Translations under genes and position numbers: made by a program
In this document: positions 10,831-25,276 of the stretch, piece by piece
Numbering within the stretch: position 1 is the stretch's first letter
How the letters are laid out: each line of letters starts with the position of its first letter
The notes under the pieces: generated by a model
What the model saw: the letters and a program-made list of their open reading frames with translations, nothing else
Database searches by the model: none
Told to the model about the DNA's origin: nothing
Origin: Fasciola hepatica
Taxonomy: Eukaryota; Platyhelminthes; Trematoda; Plagiorchiida; Fasciolidae
DNA length: 64,000 bases
Assembly: GCA_948099385.1 (NCBI GenBank)
Contig: CANUEZ040000002.1
Coordinates: 1,550,001-1,614,000, forward strand
Reading direction: 5' to 3'

Positions 10831-13541
10831 CATTCTTGGTTCGAATATCTGAAAATGTGGTTTATCGAATATGCACTGTTAGTCATTCCCGAATAATAGA
10901 AGAAAAATCCCTGTGCGTTACTTCCGACGCTTTCACGCGATGACTGCAGCGTAAATACTAATTGATGAATGTTTATACTGCTTACATTAGTAGAGCATCT
11001 AGAATGCCTAGTCGTGAATTTGAAACCCAAACGCAGCATTCCCCACAAATATGTTGTAGGCTTCTTAGTCAGCCTCCATGAAACCTGTCAAGATCAGTGA
11101 CGTACTTACATTCGAACTCTTCTCATTCACATAATTTTCACTTGTTACCCATGTAGTTGTTCTTTTTGTTTTAATTTCGATTCCAAATGAGCTGCCCAAA
11201 CCAGAACACATAAGTGTGATAAATAATGAATAAATGGATTCAGTCCAAATATAGAGTATCTCCTTTTAACTCCGCTGGTTTGATAAGGCGTGCTTTATTT
11301 TTGCACACCTTTATTTTTGTCCCATCCCCTTCCAACCCATTTCTTCCCACGTCAGACGTTTGTCTCGAATGGGTCATCTGGCCGATTCGACCGCGTTAAA
11401 GTCCAGCTCCGGTCGAAGCATGCTCAATAAATTGGTCTCTCATGGATCGGCGATCTTCTTCACCGGGATGCGACATCTGATTGGTCGTAAATCAGTAGGT
11501 TTCCACTCCGAAGGCAATTAATTTTCTTCTTATCGAAGTGTTCTGTTTATTCTCTCTTTGCCATGAACAATTTCATCGAATAACCCCTTCTGGTAAACTC
11601 CGTTAAACATAGCAAAGATAAGGGTACCAACGGTCGCTGGAGCTCATCACAAATCGAAGGTAATGAACTGCACGTGTCTACTTCTTCACTTTCCATGTGC
11701 CAAACCCCCGCCCATACGGGAACCCTTCGTACCACAGGAGAGAGCCAGAAATTATGACCCCGTAAATATTGCCTTCTATTATCATATGCTTGTGCAAATG
11801 TATGGTGGAAGGGGCATACCCTATAGCCACGAACGCTCACGCTCTGTTACTGAAAACAGGCAACCGTGACCCATAAGGTGTTAACAGATCAGGTATAGTA
11901 ACGAGCCGGACGACAGTAGATTGTTATCTATCACCCAACTGACTGTCGGGAGCGGGATTCGATCTTCTGACCTCCAGAGTTCTAAGTAGATGCTCTAAAC
12001 GACTTGACCACTACCGGTCGGCCATGGGGACCATTTCATTATCAGCTTATTAATTCATGTGAAAGAGGATTGCGGGTGTTTAGTTGGCACACTGAATTAC
12101 AATCGCGCCACTGGCTTCAGTGCCGATCTGTACCCCTAAACATGAAAGTCACGGTGCGCCAACTGGGGCCAGAGTTGACTCCTGCTTCTTGCTTCTACGC
12201 CAGATCACCAATTGCTTGATTGACTGATCGTGCTGTCGCTTCGTCTAGCTATGCCCAGAACACACCCATAGCGCATTGCAAGGCATACAATAACAGTCAT
12301 GCACAGAAGATGCCTGAACCATTGAAGGTGGTGTAAATGGTTTGTTCCACTAATTGACAGACTACCTAAACCCGACATACAACTACGAATCTGTTTGTCG
12401 CTCCCACTTTGGTGGTTCCATCCGCAAGCAACGTTTCGGAGACAAGGTTGCTAAGTACAAAAAACCGCCGTGTCCTAGCCGCGGAGCAAATAAGCCTAGC
12501 AACTTTGGCACAAAATACTGCATACGGTGATATCATACATCCATTCACTCAAAGCGAGTCGAACGTCGTGGAGGCGTCACACATGATGTCGGGTAATACT
12601 AGCTCCATTTCATGTGTTTGTTCGGTTTTGTCCATTCTGTTCAGTTGATAGAAATCCCGTCGTGTGTAAGATTTAACTAAAAAACTTTCCTCCTTTAAAA
12701 AAGCGAATGATATCTTTGAGTTTATCTAATCGGTCTTTCACTCAAGATAACGGGTTTTTCGATGCGCTATCTTAGTTACTCGGAAAACTAATACGAAAGC
12801 TCCCGTTTTTCTTTTCGTGTTCCGCTTGTTCTTAGTGTTTGTCCTGCCCGTACTATGAATCTCCTTGATCTCACGTTGATTCTGTTATGCATATCCTACG
12901 TCTGTTTTCCGTTGCAGTATTTACCCTTCACCCGAATTGTGTCACAATTGATGGAGAACAAAAGTGGTGCTGAAGTGGAAGAGTATCGTTATTTTGATCC
13001 GAAACTATATCGTCGTCAGAATGTGTAAGTGGGTCCTGCTCGAAAGAGAACATTTTACATGCTCAGCTCCACTCGTACCCTTGATGAATTCAGAGCTTTT
13101 CTCGTACAGCTACGCGGATGTTCGGTGTACTTTAGTCGCGTAAAACCGCTGTTTTTTCGTTCGTAAAAGCGGCGTTTCGTCGCGCATAATCAATGTTTTC
13201 CATTTCAATTTCCCAGGGATATGCCCCGATTCAAGCAACCATTCTATGAAGCTTTTGTGTTCGTGATCGGTGGCGGTTCTTATGTGGAGTATCAGAATCT
13301 AATCGACTGGACCCGGGAAAGTGCTGGTGGGTCGGTTTCTATCGGGTCTTCGAACAATCTGGTCGGAACAGTCAGTTCTACTAACAATACGACAACAAAT
13401 GGCTCACTTGTTCCAGGTTCGAATGACGCTTCTGGTTCGGCATCTTCAGCGTCCCTGTCTTCATCTGCGCCTAGTGCCAGCGCTCGACGAATCACGTACG
13501 GTTGTACCGAAGTGGTCAGTCCGACAGAGTTCTTAGATCAA
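3531..13541 (+). CDS. SCFD1: SCFD1/SLY1 (Sec1/Munc18 family), six 3' exons; spliced gene, 5' part outside window
   Basis: Sly1 binds the syntaxin Sed5/STX5 and helps assemble SNARE complexes for ER-Golgi vesicle fusion on the cytosolic face. Six exons are visible: 3531-3871, 5693-5837, 7068-7345, 11356-11494, 12918-13024 and 13217-13541. Every junction is AG/GT, and phases 2,0,2,0,2,0 join without a break, giving 445 codons. The joined product follows animal Sly1 from LNRV to the C-terminal YGCxE-F block. Family-like pieces are YDL..DRLW, DNTARLTSAI, LDMHTNIAT, IPEDKLRL, EYRYFDPKLYRR and FVIGGGSYVEYQNL. Relative to human SCFD1 (remembered, about 360 residues over this span) it is longer because of two Ser/Gly-rich insertions in exons 3 and 6. 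The final short C-terminal exon is uncertain. No inactivating change is seen, so the gene is probably functional. Confidence 0.93.
3900..3947 (+). repeat. (GT)n microsatellite just inside SLY1 intron
   Basis: Perfect GT dinucleotides run from 3900 to 3932 and then become imperfect. The tract begins 28 bases after the donor of the first visible exon. Confidence 0.97.
5693..5837 (+). CDS. SCFD1: SLY1 exon B
   Basis: The acceptor is cccttgtag before 5693, after a pyrimidine-rich tract, and the donor gtaatt begins at 5838. The first base completes a Ser codon from the previous exon. It encodes SLPQLMERKRCLDMHTNIAT and then QLHVFAEEEDKLITK, which tracks the Sly1 segment SLPELLEKKR...HTN(V/I)AT almost residue by residue. 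It ends in phase 0. Confidence 0.93.
5843..5871 (+). repeat. (GT)n microsatellite abutting SLY1 donor
   Basis: Perfect GT repeat starting five bases after the exon B splice donor. Confidence 0.97.
5892..6147 (-). mobile_element. tRNA-derived SINE (complete-looking copy)
   Basis: On the minus strand it begins with a tRNA-like head: GAGTGGTTCAGAGCG fits a pol III A box and GGTTCAACTCC a B box. A family-specific body follows (GTGGTTCTCCACTCCAAG... then GTGGGCCTTTGTGGCTATGG) and a short A-rich 3' end (GTAAAAAC). The body recurs at 7976-8153, 11790-12035, 26790-26860 and 29990-30065, so this is a dispersed family. It lies antisense in a SLY1 intron. A convincing target duplication was not seen. 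Confidence 0.8.
6148..7067 (+). other. SLY1 intron sequence, nothing recognised
   Basis: Between the SINE and exon C I see no coding signal, repeat family or RNA gene, only intron sequence ending in the acceptor before 7068. Confidence 0.5.
7068..7345 (+). CDS. SCFD1: SLY1 exon C, with Gly/Ser-rich insertion
   Basis: The acceptor is gccgcag before 7068 and the donor gtgagt begins at 7346. It encodes DSNLSELIKNAL, GIPEDKLRLLLF and then DACPELDLSAVDYVQHL, all collinear with Sly1. In the middle a Gly/Ser stretch of about 20 residues (SGGSGTSVGGSGGSSGSGSS) replaces the short acidic loop of the vertebrate protein. It ends two bases into an Arg codon. Confidence 0.92.
7965..7975. repeat. Left target-site duplication of SINE
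   Basis: ATCTGGTAGGC, an exact 11-bp match to 8154-8164 on the other side of the SINE. Confidence 0.85.
7976..8153 (+). mobile_element. tRNA-derived SINE, 5'-truncated, inserted in the RTE tail
   Basis: This matches the body of the SINE at 5892-6147 (GTGGTTCTCCACTCCAAG, GTGGGCCTTTGTGGCTATGG) and ends in TGTAATAAAAGGA. The tRNA-like head is missing. It is bounded by a perfect 11-bp duplication and splits the RTE tail, so it inserted after that LINE copy. Confidence 0.86.
8154..8164. repeat. Right target-site duplication of SINE
   Basis: ATCTGGTAGGC, identical to 7965-7975. Confidence 0.85.
8640..11355 (+). other. Long SLY1 intron, largely unrecognised
   Basis: Apart from the (TA)n tract at 10755-10829 I recognise nothing. 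The open frame at 9583-9927 is low in coding character and matches no family I know. The segment 10010-10720 is GC-richer than its neighbours but I cannot assign it. Confidence 0.45.
10755..10829. repeat. (TA)n microsatellite
   Basis: About 37 uninterrupted AT dinucleotides inside a SLY1 intron. Confidence 0.98.
11356..11494 (+). CDS. SCFD1: SLY1 exon D
   Basis: The acceptor is cacgtcag before 11356 and the donor gtaggt begins at 11495. The first base completes an Arg codon. It encodes RLSRMGHLADSTALKSSSGR and then MLNKLVSHGSAIFFTGMRHL, aligning with the Sly1 stretch that precedes LPVTRIL. It ends in phase 0. Confidence 0.92.
11790..12035 (-). mobile_element. tRNA-derived SINE copy
   Basis: On the minus strand the tRNA-like head carries TAGTGGTCAAGTC (A box-like) and AGATCGAATCCC (B box-like). 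The diverged family body follows and ends with CGTGGCTATAGGGTATGCCCC. It is more decayed than the copy at 5892-6147 and lies antisense in the SLY1 intron between exons D and E. Confidence 0.72.
12918..13024 (+). CDS. SCFD1: SLY1 exon E
   Basis: The acceptor is tttccgttgcag before 12918 and the donor gtaagt begins at 13025. It encodes YLPFTRIVSQLMENKSGAE and then EYRYFDPKLYRRQN, the strongly conserved Sly1 (Y)LPVTRI...YRYFDPK block. It ends two bases into a Val codon. Confidence 0.94.
13217..13541 (+). CDS. SCFD1: SLY1 exon F, with Ser/Asn-rich insertion
   Basis: The acceptor is tttcccag before 13217 and the donor gtgagc begins at 13542. It encodes DMPRFKQPFYEAFVFVIGGG, SYVEYQNLIDW, then about 55 Ser/Thr/Asn-rich residues (including VSSTNNTTTNGS and SASSASLSSSAPSAS), then RITYGCTEVVSPTEFLDQ. 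In other animals the GGG..EYQNL and YGC blocks are separated by only about a dozen residues, so the low-complexity loop is lineage-specific. It ends in phase 0, just before the expected last seven or so residues of Sly1. Confidence 0.93.
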
Positions 13542-13650
13542 GTGAGCGTCTGCAACCGGTTTTCGTGTTACGATTCCGTTACATTTGGTCCTAATCAGTA
13601 ACCTTTCACCGAATAAGCGGTGCTGATGGAATTCGATTATTTCGTTGCAG

Positions 13651-13671
13651 ATTTGCTTCAGGGGTATTTAA
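13651..13671 (+). CDS. SCFD1: Candidate SLY1 terminal exon, option 1
   Basis: A pyrimidine-containing acceptor (gattatttcgttgcag) is followed in the required phase 0 by six codons and TAA (ICFRGI). The length fits the short Sly1 tail (vertebrates end LSQLGQK), but the residues do not resemble it. The intron would be 109 bases. Confidence 0.25.
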   Translation: MCFRGI

Positions 13672-14879
13672 GTGTGTTGTCAAGGTCGTTTATATGCAAT
13701 ATTGTCCTCCTCTTCAAGTCTCATCTAAAATAATCTCTCCGGTCAGAGTTCGGGATCCTGAAAAAGGTGCAGGCAAAACTTTGCCGAATGATGGACTGAG
13801 GTTTTAATTAGATGCTGGTGCTGGGATCCCGAATGCGAGTTTCTCCAACCCCCCACTGGTATTATGGGTCAAAACTCCGACTGAACAGTTACCAGGGCAG
13901 ACACCATAGTCAGTGTTCCCTAGATGTCTACCCTTGAAGGTTTGGATTTCTCTTATTGTTACTGAAAACGATAGCAGATGGTAGATTTTGTTTTTGATTG
14001 ATCTCAGCTAGCAAAAATTCACAGAATTACCTTCTTTAAAAGACCATCATCGTCACTGGGACTTGGTAATTATGGTTTCAAAAGTGCTCTGTTTTGCCGC
14101 ATAGTGATCGCCTAAAGCTAACGACGTATTTCGGTGACCCTGTTAGTGACACACCAACCAGTGTGGATTCGCTTATTGTGAATGAACTGGCCATTTTGGT
14201 CAATTTTTCAGCCCTTTAGATGGAACACCCGCATCAAATCCTAGTTTGTGGCGGGTCATTTATTAGCACAGAATACATCGGCAAACTGTTGACAATCTAA
14301 TCTTATATATTTTCTTTGGTCTCCTGAACGTAAAAGACTTCAGTGAATCTGATTCAGTTGGAATAATCGTCAATGATTCACTGATTGTGGTGGTTCTGAT
14401 CGTTATCTGTCAGCAGCAACCTAACTCGGAAGTCAAAATAATCACAGGTATGCGGATTCGTGGAAAGAACTACGAAAGTAGTGTCAAGTCAATGATTGAG
14501 ATGCGCAAAAACAAAAGCGTTAATTTTCATCGCACGTACTTGTATCGTGTCTTTAATCACTGATTGAATGGTTCTCATAGAAACCGAGCGCACCCTAAAT
14601 GACCGAGGACACTGGTCCGATTTTTAGTGTCATGTTAGTTAACCCATTCAGTACCTATGCACAGATTCGAAGCTACACCTAAACGTCCAACGCGAGTTCC
14701 AGCTACGTTTGTCATGACTCCTCCAGACATTGCTATTCAAGCACGAAGAGAAAAGCCGAAACCGACGAATTACGTGATGGTGGTCATCAAAAGCACTTGT
14801 TTATAGTTCTGTAGTAGTAACCGCCCTGACTACTTACTAATTACTAGTTATTTGATCTTCGTTCTTCGACAAATTTTAG
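13672..14879. other. Unrecognised stretch downstream of SLY1
   Basis: No coding frame, repeat family or RNA gene that I can support. Confidence 0.4.
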
Positions 14880-15730
14880 AATAGGCATACCTTTCGTAGG
14901 TCCATCATTGTTTTTCTCAATCAGAAAGCGGCGTCCCATTCAGCCGACCGCGCAGTTCTTTGGTGCTACCTTTTGTTGAAGAATTAACTAGCAAGATTCG
15001 TTTCCATCATAAAATCCATGTACACGAACAACCGAAGCCGAGTTCGGGCTTGCGGTGATCTTTCACGCAAGTTTATTACGAGGTGTTCTGCGCCATTGTT
15101 GCCCCCTCTCTCCTATCCCCTTTGACTTTGTGACTGGTATAGTCCTAGAGACCGCGCTTTTGTCATCCGTTGACATCTGTTTATCTACCAAGAGTCAAGT
15201 GTATGCTGCAGTAGTCAAGCCAGTGCTTCTGTACAGTTCAGGAACATGATTATTTCGGGTAAAGGATATACGAAAATTGTCGCTATTCGAACACCGGTAT
15301 CTTCATGGCATTGCTCAAATCAGACAGGAACGCCATATCGGGAATGCTGAGGTCCAGAATAGAGTATTGAGCGCGCGAGCCAAATCGTTGGGCGAAACAC
15401 TTGTTGGGACCTGTGTTGCGCACGACCCGGGATAGGATTCCTCAGTGTGCATTGTTCAGTATGGGGAGTAGTGGTTGGCAAATGTGCAGGATTAGCCACT
15501 GCAAGTCGTAGAAGAAAGGTATGTTAAAGGATAACCACTGGACGTGCCCATGTAGGGCGTGTTAGGCGTCATGGATGGGGTCCAAGCGATCCCCATTCTA
15601 TGGTTAGATTTACTAGAAGGTATGGCTAGTGGTCGCCACCAATGGCGCTCTTGCGTCCATAACATGTATTTATCGACTTGGTATTACAGTGGTCCCTTCC
15701 TCCTCTGTGCGAACACTTCGGTCCGGTTCC
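14880..15730 (+). mobile_element. RTE-like LINE remnant (RT to C-terminal tail)
   Basis: In shifting frames the + strand gives FLNQKAASHSADRAVLWCYL (the family has FLDLKAAFDS.DR..W), QVYAAVVKPVLLYSSGT (family QVY..VVRSVLLYGSET), NTGIFMALLK..NAISGMLR (family FEHRCLRSIA...IGNAEVR) and WLDLLEGMASGRHQWRS. The order matches the RTE-like copy at 57359-59155, with large internal deletions. Motif A Asp is already Asn. A dead fragment. Confidence 0.7.
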
Positions 15731-16329
15731 GACAGATTTGACCATTGAAACCCCTCACAAGCGAGCACGGTCATAGGGCCGCATGCTTGCACACAGATAG
15801 AAAGTTCCACTTGATACTCTATTAACGAAAGCTCGTATGTCCTTCTGTTGTGACAGTTGTATAATGTTGAACTTGGGTATATGTGTGAACATCATAGGCT
15901 CTTCAGTTAGTTCACAAACGGTGATTGGAATCATTCGACAGTGCCAGAGAATATTCAGGGATTCTGTGTATACTGTGTGTTGCTGTGTGTGCAGAGTTGT
16001 TTGCGACAGTCACTGTAAACCTGTGGTGGTTGCTGTCGCAAATGTACTTTTAGCGTTTGATTTCAGCCGGCAAGCCTGATGGGTTCACTTATTGTAATCA
16101 CTACATCTTTCACATCACGGCCGTGAAATTTGCAGGCGCCCATGAATTGGGATGGGGCGATCAACAAGAAAGACATTCTCGACCCTTGATGATCTAGTAA
16201 AGGTTAATAATTTGGGTAAGAATGGAGTTTATGTGGAAAGCACAGCATTCCAGTTCAGTTGTAGAGACAACACAAGTCCGCAGGATTGTGAGAAATGAGA
16301 CCAGCTTCAAAAGTCATTGAGATCAAGGA

Positions 16330-16790
16330 ACTTTAAGTTAACGAATTTTTTTACATTCAAGTCTCGTTTGCTTCAGTGATAACAGCGCTGTGTTTGAATG
16401 GGTTCTCACTGCTCGTCGGAATCATTCAACGGTAACAGGAATGCTGCCACGAGATAATGCAATTGAGGTGTCTGGTAATATGCAGCATAGTGATTTTCGC
16501 GCGACCAGTGGCTGGCTGCATAAATTCCAGCCACGCCAAAATATTAGCTCAAGACTGTTGAGCGGTGAAGTTTCTCGTGAGGAGCTATCGATTGACAGGA
16601 AAGCGTTCCTACATTGTACAAAGATCGTGGCTCGAAGAACTTTTTCATTGTGCTGAGATTGGTCTTTGTTTTAAAGTCGCTCTAATATGCAGCTTGGTTG
16701 TAAAAGTTGATCCATGCAGTGGCACTAAAGAATGTCAGGAAGAAGGCAACAAAGCGGGAAGCAGTTCCCAGTGGATTCTTTTCTGATAAA
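16330..16790 (+). pseudogene. pogo/Tigger-like (Tc5-type) transposase fragment
   Basis: The open part encodes FEWVLTARRNHSTVTG, then MLPRDNAIEVSGNMQHSDF and ATSGWLHKFQPRQNIS. This is the CENP-B/Tc5-type helix-turn-helix DNA-binding domain of pogo-family transposases (family pattern: W...F..R..I...SG). After a frameshift, a second frame gives CAEIGLCFKVAL and KVDPCSGTKE, corresponding to the start of the DDE catalytic domain (usual NADETGL.FK.LP). The catalytic Asp region is altered and most of the DDE domain is missing. Known activity of the family is cut-and-paste transposition, normally at TA targets; ends were not identified. Confidence 0.75.
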
Positions 16791-17087
16791 GTTGATTTTT
16801 GCTGAAAGTTTTTGTGTCTTATTTCATATGTGGTAGATAACAATAATTTCACTTGAACCTTTCGGAAGTTTGTTGTGCGCTGATAACAGCTTCGTGTTTT
16901 AACCATGTTTTTTAACTATTTTCTCATCTTCCCTTCCAAGAGTGAACACCTTCGAGGCGCAAACAAATTTGGACAGTCTTGATGATATTCGCCCTAAGGG
17001 TGGCGGGTTTGGTGTTGGGGGAGGGAGCAGGGTACTATTTGTAGTTCTCTTCTTACCCTTTTCATACTCTTTGTTCAGTATTTCCAG

Positions 17088-17117
17088 TTGAGGTTACCAC
17101 TGCGAAGGGGCAAATAA
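17088..17117 (+). CDS. SCFD1: Candidate SLY1 terminal exon, option 2
   Basis: A strong pyrimidine tract (ttctcttcttacccttttca) leads to ttccag, then phase-0 codons LRLPLRRGK and a stop, with aaataaag overlapping. Leu at position 1 and the Gly-(x)-Lys end resemble the vertebrate LSQLGQK tail slightly better than option 1. The intron would be about 3.5 kb and would contain the RTE and pogo remnants. Confidence 0.3.
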   Translation: MRLPLRRGK

Positions 17118-17814
17118 AGCCACCGCACCCAGTGCATAGTGAATGATTGACTGAACTGATATTTCTAGAGAGCGGTATGTGGAAAACACAGATCTGTCTT
17201 TCCGGTACTTCACATCTATTATTTAATTTTACGACCAGTATGGGTGGACCTCACTGCTACTTCAATATCTCCCGCCGAAACTATCACTTTCTGATGTCAG
17301 TTCGTGTCAGCACTTCTCGACGAGGATGATTCCCCTACCGAATTCTGCTACGTTTGCGTTTTTCAACCTTCACTCACGAAGTTCATTGACTGTTCGTCGC
17401 AACGAGCAGTGGTTATCGTAGTGCTTTCGAGTAACATTTCCACTTTGCGGGCCGTCTAGATCCGTTTATCGGTTAAGCACTCAGCTCGGTGAATATGTTA
17501 CGCTTTCAGTAAGCGAATGAACTACCGTCTAGCTTACCTCGCATACCAGCTGTACGTGTTCATGCAGCACCGGCCTACAGGCTTTCACTTCGTCTGTTGC
17601 ACTAGTTGCCGAGAATTGAACCCCTCTGTGGTAAAGACCAACAAAAAGATTGTAGGTTATGTGCTTTAACTGAAGTAGATAAGTTTTGTAACCGGAGTAG
17701 ATGCATCTCAGCAAGTAGTCGGATATCGAATAGTGTCGTGGCGTATACAGAAGGTGCGTTGAGCGTTTGCCAATTTGAACGACCTGCGACGTCGTGTTGA
17801 TATCCTAATATTTG

Positions 17815-18265
17815 TCATGGGTCCAGTGTTTACTGCGGCAGTCAGATCCGTCCTTTTTGCGACTACGAAATCTGGCCGTTGCGAGTGGGAGATGCGCGAA
17901 GACTGTCGGTGTTAGTTAATGGATTTCTTCGCAGTATTTCTCCAATATAGTTGGAACACAATAGCAATAGTGCTGCGGGTAGGCGCGTGGCGTTAAGAAC
18001 CAGAGGTCAGTCACCGGAACAAATACTGAGTCTAAACAGGTTAAGGTGGCTGGGACATGCGCTGTGCGTGCCTGCCGATAGACCTCCTCGGCGTGCATTG
18101 CTTTTCGCAGTAGGTAGTGGCTGGGAGTTTAGTCAAGGCGTTCAGTTCTAGACGCGGCAAAAAGTATGGCAACCGTGACCAGTGAGTTTGGCCGCATAGG
18201 ACGTGTTAAGCTTCCCGGTTGGTGTCCGGGAGATTCGCTCACTGGATGTTGGGAGATATTTTGTA
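17815..18265 (+). mobile_element. RTE-like LINE 3' remnant
   Basis: Successive frames match the family C-terminus: FTAAVRSVLFAT (family VVRSVLLYGSET), then RTRGQSPEQILSLNRLRWLG, HALCVPADRPPRRALLF and the nucleotide string GGACGTGTTAAGCTTCCCGG. The order equals 58500-58940. Stops and frameshifts throughout. Confidence 0.72.
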
Positions 18266-24348
<6,083 letters not shown>

Positions 24349-24520
24349 GTATTCGGAAATAAGTCGAAGTGATTCGTAACTTGACCAAGAAATCCCGAGG
24401 TACCACTCGATGTGTCCTCCTGACTTGTCTAGAGATTGGCGCATATATATAGCGTAGTTGGCCTCATCGTGTGCTTGTTGTCTGCACATCACGCCGTCAG
24501 ATGCGGCCACAAATACAGAC
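24349..24520 (+). repeat. Left arm of a ~180-bp inverted repeat
   Basis: GTATTCGGAAATAAGTC through GGCCACAAATACAGAC. The reverse complement of 25082-25276 gives GTATTCGGAAATAGGTC through GGCCACAAATACACAC. The best-kept internal match is TGTCCTCCTGACTTGTCT. The identity is imperfect, with small indels. Confidence 0.85.
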
Positions 24521-25081
24521 AAAATCACTACACCAACGTGCAAACCAGTTCACAAAAGCCCATAGGGTGCATGCTTGAATCAATTCCACAAGCTCCAAAT
24601 TGCACTGATCGGAGTCCGTCACAAAATACTGCTATCACGAGGCCAGTAGCCGAGGTTTCTTGAATGCGGGGTTCGTAGCATGACATGACAAACCATGCTC
24701 ATGATACCTGCTCCTCCAATCCCATACCTTCTGATATCCGAAGTGTCGCCTAGCTGTCATTTAAAAACCGAGTCGAACTGTGGTCTATCAAACGTGTGAT
24801 CCGATAATGTTTTATTGCTATCCGGCAATGGCGAAGACTGATTGAAATTCAGATAAATTTGCACTGTGTTGACTGCGCTGCGGCTCTCATTTCCTATCGC
24901 TACTCTCGAAGTTATTCTGTGGCCGTAATATATTTAATCTGTTTTATTCACTTCACCCACCTAAAACGCTAAAACCCACTGAGAGTTTCTGTCTACCGGT
25001 CTTGTTATCGATAACCTGGTTCGGTCACGGGATAGTTACTGATGTTCTTAGCCCTGTTCACGACAGGGTCGGGTCCACGTG

Positions 25082-25276
25082 TGTATTTGTGGCCGCACTT
25101 TATGGCGTGGTGTGCAGACAACAAGCACACGGTGAGGCCAACTATGCGATATATGCAGGAGTGACTGATGCGCCAATCTCCAGACAAGTCAGGAGGACAC
25201 ATCGAACAGCCAATCGAGTGGTATTTCGGAATTTTTGTGATTAAGTTGTGAATCATTTTGACCTATTTCCGAATAC
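25082..25276 (-). repeat. Right arm of a ~180-bp inverted repeat
   Basis: Partner of 24349-24520. The arms are separated by about 560 bases with no recognisable ORF. Confidence 0.85.

Noticed and set aside
10719..11048. Open frame on the minus strand through the (TA)n tract
   Set aside because: The frame is kept open only by the Tyr-Ile translation of the microsatellite.
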